From: Bacteroidales bacterium
Lineage (GTDB): Bacteria; Bacteroidota; Bacteroidia; Bacteroidales; UBA932
Assembly (NCBI GenBank): GCA_017383945.1
Contig: JAFNUQ010000158.1
Location: forward strand, 1-11,176
DNA length: 11,176 nt
Direction: 5' to 3'
Position numbers and translations under genes: made by a program
Notes under the pieces: generated by a model
Database searches by the model: none
The model's input: the letters and a program-made list of their open reading frames with translations, nothing else
What the model was told of the DNA's origin: nothing
Shown here: in pieces, positions 6,798 through 11,176 of the stretch
Position numbering within the stretch: the first letter of the stretch is position 1
How the letters are laid out: the number at the start of each line of letters is the position of its first letter

Positions 6798-7700
6798 ATG
6801 TCTAAAAGAGTCGTTAAGAATTACGGTTTCTACGGAAGATTCAACCACTACATCCCTAAGGTATCCGGGATGTTTGGACTGCTGCTCTTCCTGCTTGCCG
6901 GAGGTGTTATCGGCGGCATCTTTGCATTGCTGGTTCCTGCTATTTATCAAGGAAGCAGCGGCAATGAGGTCAGCACAATGGTTTCCTATGTAGTGATGTT
7001 TATTCCTGCTATGCTTTATGCAAGTTCAAGAAGCAGGATAAATATGATGAACAAGGGCGGACTCAAGCTTGACAATGGGCACTTTGCTCCTGTCGGAGGT
7101 CCACTTAGTGCAGTTCTTGTAGTCATCGCAACTCTATGCGCTGCCTACTGCTGTGAGCCAATCACTGCCCTTCTGCCAGAGATGCCTGAGGTGCTCAAAG
7201 CGGCTCTCGACAGTATGGTCCAGGGCAACTTCTTCCTCAATTTCCTCTGCGTCAGCATTTTTGCTCCATTCTTTGAGGAGTGGCTCTGCCGTGGTATGGT
7301 ATTGAGAGGACTTCTGGGCAACGGAATGAAACCAATTTGGGCTATTGTGATTTCTGCGGTATTCTTTGCTGTAATCCACGCTAACCCTTGGCAGGCAATT
7401 CCTGCATTTACACTGGGCGTACTCTTCGGATACATCTACTACAAGACCGGATCCCTCAAGCTCACCATGCTGATGCATTTTGCCAACAACACCTTCTCTC
7501 TCATTATGTCAAATGTACCTGCATTCCAGGAGGCTGAGACATTTAGAGATGTTCTTCAGGGACCGTTGTATTGGATTATCTTTGCTGCGGCAGCACTAAT
7601 GCTTGTCCTGATTGTCAAGAAATTTGCAACAATCAAGGTCGAAGATAATACAAGCGCCTTTGAGAAAGTGCCTTCGCTTTTTGACGACACACAAGTTTAA
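6798..7700 (+). CDS. CPBP-family intramembrane metalloprotease
   Basis: A 300-residue multi-pass membrane protein of the CPBP (CAAX protease/bacteriocin-processing, Abi, PF02517) family. Membrane segments are predicted at about 25-50, 60-77, 102-120, 145-160, 180-195, 200-215 and 255-273. The three active-site motifs are intact: EEWLCRG (Glu160, Glu161, Arg165), FAVIH (His194) and HFANN (His227, Asn231). Bacterial members may cleave prenylated or bacteriocin-like peptides, but most have no known substrate, and no bacteriocin gene is seen here. The start is the ATG at 6798, four bases after the upstream stop. An in-frame ATG at 6741 would add 19 residues and overlap the previous gene, but it lacks family similarity. 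The C-terminal 25 residues are polar and probably cytoplasmic. A terminator-like hairpin follows at 7720-7750. Confidence 0.88.
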   Translation: MSKRVVKNYGFYGRFNHYIPKVSGMFGLLLFLLAGGVIGGIFALLVPAIYQGSSGNEVSTMVSYVVMFIPAMLYASSRSRINMMNKGGLKLDNGHFAPVGGPLSAVLVVIATLCAAYCCEPITALLPEMPEVLKAALDSMVQGNFFLNFLCVSIFAPFFEEWLCRGMVLRGLLGNGMKPIWAIVISAVFFAVIHANPWQAIPAFTLGVLFGYIYYKTGSLKLTMLMHFANNTFSLIMSNVPAFQEAETFRDVLQGPLYWIIFAAAALMLVLIVKKFATIKVEDNTSAFEKVPSLFDDTQV

Positions 7701-7707
7701 ACAGATA

Positions 7708-8451
7708 TCACTTTTGTAGAAGAGACTGAGCGTGAAGCTTGGTCTCTTTTACATTATGCACCCTCAGGATATCTGCTCCGCCGAGGATAGCGAGCTCATG
7801 AGCACGGGCATTATTTCCGTGAGTAAAGCGTTTATCCGCCGCACCGATAAGAATCGGGCGACCAAGAGATTGCAGTTCGGATAGTTTCTCAAGAATCTCC
7901 CAGTTCTGCTGCTCGGTCTTTGCAAAGCCAAGACCCGGGTCAATCACCCAGTCCTTGAGTCCGGCAGCCTCTGCTCTCAGGGCAAACTCCTCAAAGTAGG
8001 CGATGAGCTCGGGGATAATCCCTGACGAATAGGAGGTCATGCCATCCATAGTCTGAGGATTGCCTCGCTTATGCATCGCTACATAGCCCAATCCGAGAGT
8101 CGCCACGGTTTCCAGCATCTGCGGATCGTCTTCGCCTGCGGAGATATCATTGACAATGTAGCTTCTGCCAAGGACCGAATGTGCACGGGCGGCAATCACG
8201 GCACTGGTCGTGTCTATCGACAGCCTGACAGAGTGCGGCAGGCGCTTGAGCACGGGTTCCAGACGTGCCCATTCGGTCTCAACATCCACAGGATCAGCAC
8301 CAGGGCGGGTTGATACTGCACCCAGGTCGATGATATCTGCTCCTTCTTCCAACATTGACTCAATCTTCTCCAGAGCAGTAGCGGCATCTGCCCTGCTGGC
8401 CTCCCAAAAAGAGTCGGGAGTGAGATTGACTATTCCCATTATCTGTATCAT
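7708..8451 (-). CDS. folP: Dihydropteroate synthase, divergent form
   Basis: This enzyme condenses dihydropterin pyrophosphate with para-aminobenzoate to give dihydropteroate in folate synthesis and is the target of sulfonamides. The 247-residue TIM barrel keeps NLTPDSF (9-15), IDLGAVSTRPGA (41-52), SIDTT (78-82), NDIS (101-104), AMHKRGNP (125-132), IDPGLGFAKT (170-179) and RVHNV (230-234). Asp80, Asn101, Asp171, Lys207, Arg230 and His232 match the pterin- and substrate-binding positions. Two features are odd. The usual GxSRKS block is GAADKRF (203-209), so the Ser after the key Lys is Arg. The segment from that Lys to RVH is about ten residues shorter than usual. It is probably active but may bind pABA or sulfonamides differently. 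The ATG at 8451 is chosen because the 5' extension starts with TTG and its promoter's -7 element lies inside that extension. The stop is seven bases from the CPBP stop. Confidence 0.9.
   Translation of the reverse strand: MIQIMGIVNLTPDSFWEASRADAATALEKIESMLEEGADIIDLGAVSTRPGADPVDVETEWARLEPVLKRLPHSVRLSIDTTSAVIAARAHSVLGRSYIVNDISAGEDDPQMLETVATLGLGYVAMHKRGNPQTMDGMTSYSSGIIPELIAYFEEFALRAEAAGLKDWVIDPGLGFAKTEQQNWEILEKLSELQSLGRPILIGAADKRFTHGNNARAHELAILGGADILRVHNVKETKLHAQSLLQK
7720..7750 (+). terminator. Intrinsic terminator of the nucleotidyltransferase-CPBP transcript, inside folP
   Basis: AGAGACTGAGC (7721-7731) can pair with GCTTGGTCTCT (7737-7747) around a GTGAA loop. A further A-T pair forms at the base, and a run of T follows (7747-7750). 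Two inner pairs are G-U wobbles in the plus-strand RNA. On the minus strand the same positions become A-C mismatches, so the hairpin is stronger for plus-strand transcripts. It begins 20 bases after the CPBP stop and lies within the last codons of folP. Confidence 0.55.
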
Positions 8452-8466
8452 AGCAACTTGAACAAG

Positions 8467-8474
8467 CAAAATTA
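8467..8474 (-). promoter_or_regulatory. Probable folP promoter, -7 element TAATTTTG
   Basis: The minus strand reads TAATTTTG (8474-8467), a match to TAnnTTTG. Transcription would start near 8460, leaving a leader of about ten bases before the ATG at 8451. No good -33 element is seen. The position argues against a start further upstream at 8478. Confidence 0.45.
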
Positions 8475-8503
8475 GCAAAATGGTTTGAAATATCTTATCT
8501 TTG
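8472..8503 (+). promoter_or_regulatory. Probable tmk promoter, TTAG-20-TATCTTTG
   Basis: TTAG (8472-8475), a 20-base spacer and TATCTTTG (8496-8503) give the same architecture as both promoters at 5793-5840. The -7 element ends only five bases before the tmk ATG (8509), so the transcript would be leaderless or nearly so. It overlaps the folP -7 element on the other strand, so the two promoters should compete. Confidence 0.55.
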
Positions 8504-8508
8504 CGACT

Positions 8509-9192
8509 ATGCTAATCGTACTCGAAGGCCTTGACGGTGCAGGCAAATCCACCCAGGTCAAAATGTTCAGAAAATATTTGGAGAGCGTGTGCTCGCGACT
8601 TGATTATATCCACTTTCCTCGCTATGACGCTCCTGTCTATGGAGACCTCATCTCCAGATTCTTAAGAGGAGACTTCGGTAGCAACGAAGCAGTTCATCCT
8701 CAGCTGGTTGCACTGCTCTTTGCAGAAGATAGACATGGCGCAGCTCCGGAGATCAAGAAGGTTCTTGAGCAGGGCGGCACGGTGCTTCTTGACCGTTATG
8801 TGTATTCCAACATTGCATATCAATGCGCCAAGCTTTCTTCTGATCAGGAAGCGGATGAGCTTCGCCAATGGATATTCAATACCGAATACGGCGATTTCCA
8901 GCTCCCCCGCCCCGACCTTAATATCTTCCTTGATGTGCCGATCAGCTTTGTTGAAGGCAATCTCAGCGCAGAGCGCAAAGGCGACGAGAGGGATTATCTT
9001 CAAGGCTCACAGGATATCCACGAAGCTGATATCGCTTTCCAGAAGAGGGTAAGACAGATGTATCGCAAACAAGCAGAGCAAGATGGCAGCTTTATTGTAA
9101 TTGACTGCTCTGACAGCGAGGGAAGGATGCTCCCGGCTCAAGATATTTTTGAAAAGGTAAAGGCCATATATGAAAACTATACGCAGGCTTAG
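8509..9192 (+). CDS. tmk: Thymidylate kinase
   Basis: It phosphorylates dTMP to dTDP with ATP, a required step to dTTP in the cytoplasm. The 227-residue P-loop kinase has GLDGAGKST (7-15), the dTMP-binding FPRYDAP block (36-42), DRYVYSN (95-101, the DR(Y/F) motif) and a LID region ERKGDERDY (155-163). It carries its basic residues mainly in the LID. Length is slightly above the usual 205-215. The ATG at 8509 is chosen because the frame upstream has only a TTG (8485) that lies before the promoter's -7 element, and because MLIVLEGLDGAGKS matches the normal N-terminus. It is divergent from folP. Its last 23 bases overlap the start of the DoxX-like gene in another frame, which suggests coupled translation. 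Confidence 0.95.
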   Translation: MLIVLEGLDGAGKSTQVKMFRKYLESVCSRLDYIHFPRYDAPVYGDLISRFLRGDFGSNEAVHPQLVALLFAEDRHGAAPEIKKVLEQGGTVLLDRYVYSNIAYQCAKLSSDQEADELRQWIFNTEYGDFQLPRPDLNIFLDVPISFVEGNLSAERKGDERDYLQGSQDIHEADIAFQKRVRQMYRKQAEQDGSFIVIDCSDSEGRMLPAQDIFEKVKAIYENYTQA

Positions 9193-10252
9193 CGCAATTA
9201 TCATCGGCTTTGTGCTCTTCATTTCAGGAGCACTCAAACTGATGGACCCTGTGGGAGCAGGGCTTGTAATGGACGAATACTTCAGCTTCCTCCATTTGGG
9301 ATTCATGAGCTTTGCTTCATCTCTCTTCGGGGCTGGATTTGCATTATGCGAGACTATACTTGGCATTGCATTGATTACAGGCGTCTGGCGCAAGGCTGTG
9401 GCATTTGTGAGCTTGTGTTTTCTTGGACTATTTACCCTGCTCACAACCATTCTTTGGATATTCAACCCTAGCATGGATTGCGGCTGCTTCGGCGAAGCGA
9501 TAAAACTCACACACGCCCAGAGCTTCTTCAAGAACTGCATACTGATGGCGCTATGGGTGCTAGCCTTTATCCCTGTCAGAGAGCAAGAACCAACCCGCAA
9601 AATCAAATATGTGAGCTTCGGGATAGCAAGTATCTCTTCTTGTCTATTCTTGCTTTATGCCTCTTTCTCCATCCCCCTGATAGACTTTACCAGTCTCAAG
9701 ACCGGAACAGAACTATATTGCGAGGAAAATATTGATTTTGAAGAGATTGACGATTTCTCAAAGCTCCACGAGCTTTATCCGGTCCTGAGTATCAGCAATG
9801 TCGCAGGAGAGTCGGTTGACAGCCTGGTCCTGACAGGTAATGTAATTGTAGCCTCAGCACACACTCCTCAGAAGATGAAGGGAAACTCTTGGGCAAAGAT
9901 AGCTTCTGTATTCAAAAGCGCACAGCAGGCTGGTTACTCTACAGTATTACTTGCCTCAGCGACTCCGGATGAGTTAGAATCCCTGGTGCGCGATCCGGAA
10001 CTGCTTTCTTGCAGTTATTTTGCAGACAGAAAGGATCTTCTCTCCCTCAACCGCTCCAATGGAGGACTCAGCTATATCTCTGACGCTCAGATTATTGCAA
10101 AATGGTCCATCAACCGCACCCCAACAAAAGAGAAGCTCACTGAGCTCGCACAGACCAATAGCACTGAGGCCTTGATTGCGGAGAACAATAGCTCCTCTCT
10201 CAAAATGCAGGCATTCCTGCTTTATGTATTTGCGATAATGCTGCTTCTATAG
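9170..10252 (+). CDS. DoxX/MauE-like membrane protein with C-terminal extramembrane domain
   Basis: A 360-residue membrane protein resembling the DoxX/MauE superfamily proteins of Bacteroidales (from memory, the group RefSeq calls BT_3928 family). Membrane helices are predicted at about 7-24, 45-70, 76-98, 120-136 and 149-168, with a last one at 346-360. Between helices three and four is FNPSMDCGCFGE (98-109), with the Cys104-Gly-Cys106 pair found in MauE-like proteins, which are linked to disulfide or redox handling. Glu61 in the CETILG block fits the family helix. Residues 180-340 form a soluble domain with a thioredoxin-like strand pattern (NVIVASAHTPQKM, STVLLASAT, YISDAQIIAKWS), but no CxxC: HTPQ stands where the active site would be. 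The domain call is an inference. It overlaps tmk by 23 nt, and its TAG abuts the opposing hisS stop with no gap. Confidence 0.72.
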   Translation: MKTIRRLSAIIIGFVLFISGALKLMDPVGAGLVMDEYFSFLHLGFMSFASSLFGAGFALCETILGIALITGVWRKAVAFVSLCFLGLFTLLTTILWIFNPSMDCGCFGEAIKLTHAQSFFKNCILMALWVLAFIPVREQEPTRKIKYVSFGIASISSCLFLLYASFSIPLIDFTSLKTGTELYCEENIDFEEIDDFSKLHELYPVLSISNVAGESVDSLVLTGNVIVASAHTPQKMKGNSWAKIASVFKSAQQAGYSTVLLASATPDELESLVRDPELLSCSYFADRKDLLSLNRSNGGLSYISDAQIIAKWSINRTPTKEKLTELAQTNSTEALIAENNSSSLKMQAFLLYVFAIMLLL

Positions 10253-11176
10253 CTATCTGCAGAATTCTACTATAGACGCGATATCGTTGCAAGAAAAACT
10301 CTTCTGCTCGCCGGTTGCGAGATTCTTGACGTTTATCACACCTGCCTCAGCTTCTGACGATCCTGTGATAGAAAGGAATGGGATAGCCTTGCGCTGTGCA
10401 TAGTCAAACTGCTTCTTGATCTTGGATGCATCTGGGTAGATTTCGACAGACACTCCAGCCTCTCTGAGCTTTGACGCAATCGGAAGGATATAGGCAAGTT
10501 CACTGTCGCCCATATTTGCAAAGAGCAATGTGGTTGCACTGCAGATATCTGCAGGGAACTTCTCAAGACCCTTGAGCACATCATAGATGCGGTCTGCACC
10601 AAAACTGATACCGACACCAGACATATCTGGGAGACCGAAGATACCGGTAAGGTTATCATACCTACCGCCTCCACAGATACTACCAATCTGATAATCAAGA
10701 GCTTTCACCTCAAAGATTGCACCTGTATAGTAGTTGAGACCACGAGCAAGAGATAGATCAATCTCTACTGCAGTACTGATCTGCGCAGCCTGGATATAGC
10801 CGAAGAGCTGCTCCAACTCATCCAATCCAAGAAGACCGGTTGGGGATGTGCTCATTATCTCACGCATCTTGGCGAGCTTCTCAGCTGTAGTGCCACTTAA
10901 CAGAAGCACCGGCTCAAGTACAGCAATTGCCTGTTCTGTGAGGCCCTTTGAAAGCATCTCTTCCTTGACAGCATCAAGACCGATTTTATCAAGTTTATCA
11001 ATTGCCACGGTAATGTCTACGACCTTATCAGGGAAGCCACATACCTCTGCAAGTCCTGTGAGGACTTTTCTATTATTAATCTTGATGAGTACGTTGACGT
11101 CAAGCTTCTTGAAGACAGCATCCACTATCTGTACGAGCTCCAGCTCGCAAAGCTGGCTCTTGCTGCCGATTGCATC
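10253..11176 (-). CDS. hisS: Histidyl-tRNA synthetase, C-terminal part
   Basis: A class II synthetase that charges tRNA-His with histidine. The gene enters from the right edge. About 307 residues are visible, where the family has about 420-460, so the N-terminal 130-150 are missing, including motifs 1 and 2. The visible part starts DAIGSKSQLCELELVQIVDA, the usual helix before the insertion domain. It contains the insertion domain, the histidine motif LARGLNYYTG (about 143-152 of the visible part), GGGRYDNL and motif 3 GVGISFGADR (about 187-196). It ends with the anticodon-binding domain, with LREAGVSVEIY and ITGSSEAEAGVINVKNLATG. The frame is open through 11176. The GTG at 11125 is an internal Val, not the start. 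The stop is directly adjacent to the DoxX-like gene's stop. Confidence 0.96.
   Translation of the reverse strand, partial: DAIGSKSQLCELELVQIVDAVFKKLDVNVLIKINNRKVLTGLAEVCGFPDKVVDITVAIDKLDKIGLDAVKEEMLSKGLTEQAIAVLEPVLLLSGTTAEKLAKMREIMSTSPTGLLGLDELEQLFGYIQAAQISTAVEIDLSLARGLNYYTGAIFEVKALDYQIGSICGGGRYDNLTGIFGLPDMSGVGISFGADRIYDVLKGLEKFPADICSATTLLFANMGDSELAYILPIASKLREAGVSVEIYPDASKIKKQFDYAQRKAIPFLSITGSSEAEAGVINVKNLATGEQKSFSCNDIASIVEFCR

Noticed and set aside
6798..8451. CPBP protease as part of a bacteriocin or defence system
   Set aside because: No precursor peptide, ABC exporter or immunity gene lies beside it. The neighbours are housekeeping genes.
8452..8478. Nine-residue N-terminal extension of folP from a TTG
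   Set aside because: It contains the likely folP -7 element and no family similarity. MIQIMGIVNLTPDSF is the usual N-terminus.
8485..8508. Eight-residue N-terminal extension of tmk from a TTG
   Set aside because: It covers the likely tmk -7 element, and the normal family start is the ATG at 8509.
9007..9606. 199-residue minus-strand frame across tmk and the DoxX-like gene
   Set aside because: It spans two well-supported plus-strand genes and shows no recognisable motif. It is best read as a long chance frame.

Overview
The window looks like an ordinary core region of an uncultured Bacteroidales genome (phylum Bacteroidota). Four things point there. ProRS is the eukaryote/archaeon-like short form found in this phylum. 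There is a DUF3078-type outer-membrane protein and a DivIC/FtsB-type division protein. HisRS reads LARGLNYYTG. Several starts are preceded by the phylum's TAnnTTTG -7 promoter element. I cannot fix the genus. No mobile element, CRISPR array, rRNA or tRNA is visible, and I find no convincing new multi-gene system.

Layout. Positions 1-1602 (minus strand): a signal-peptide lipoprotein gene with a His/Tyr/Trp-rich core and a Ser/Arg/Asn/Gly tail, followed by the first ~57 codons of an FadL/OmpP1-like outer-membrane protein. That gene breaks off at about position 131. It is joined out of frame to a 43-codon internal piece of an ABC-exporter ATPase that runs off the left edge. This junction is the most anomalous point in the window. 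Positions 1603-1754 form a divergent regulatory gap. Positions 1755-5470 (plus): proS, a DUF3078 beta-barrel protein and tilS, packed as an apparent operon (12-nt gap, then a 1-nt TAATG overlap). Positions 5452-5784 (minus): ftsB/divIC, overlapping the tilS 3' end. A bidirectional promoter with clear dyad symmetry (5793-5840) separates it from a plus-strand pair: a sugar-nucleotidyltransferase-like gene and a CPBP intramembrane protease (5858-7700). Positions 7708-8451 (minus): folP (dihydropteroate synthase). Positions 8509-10252 (plus): tmk and an overlapping DoxX/MauE-like membrane protein. Positions 10253-11176 (minus): the 3' two-thirds of hisS, entering from the right edge.

How the genes fit together: they are mostly housekeeping. 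Translation is represented by proS, tilS and hisS, nucleotide and folate metabolism by tmk and folP, and cell division by ftsB. The envelope genes are the lipoprotein, the OMP fragment, DUF3078, the CPBP protease and the DoxX-like protein. Spacing is very tight and convergent genes touch or overlap. One strand-asymmetric hairpin plus T-run inside the 3' end of folP probably terminates the nucleotidyltransferase-CPBP transcript.

Three open-frame 5' extensions were trimmed. The CPBP start is set at 6798, folP at 8451 (its upstream extension begins with TTG) and tmk at 8509 (also TTG upstream). hisS was extended to the window edge, because the GTG at 11125 is an internal valine codon.
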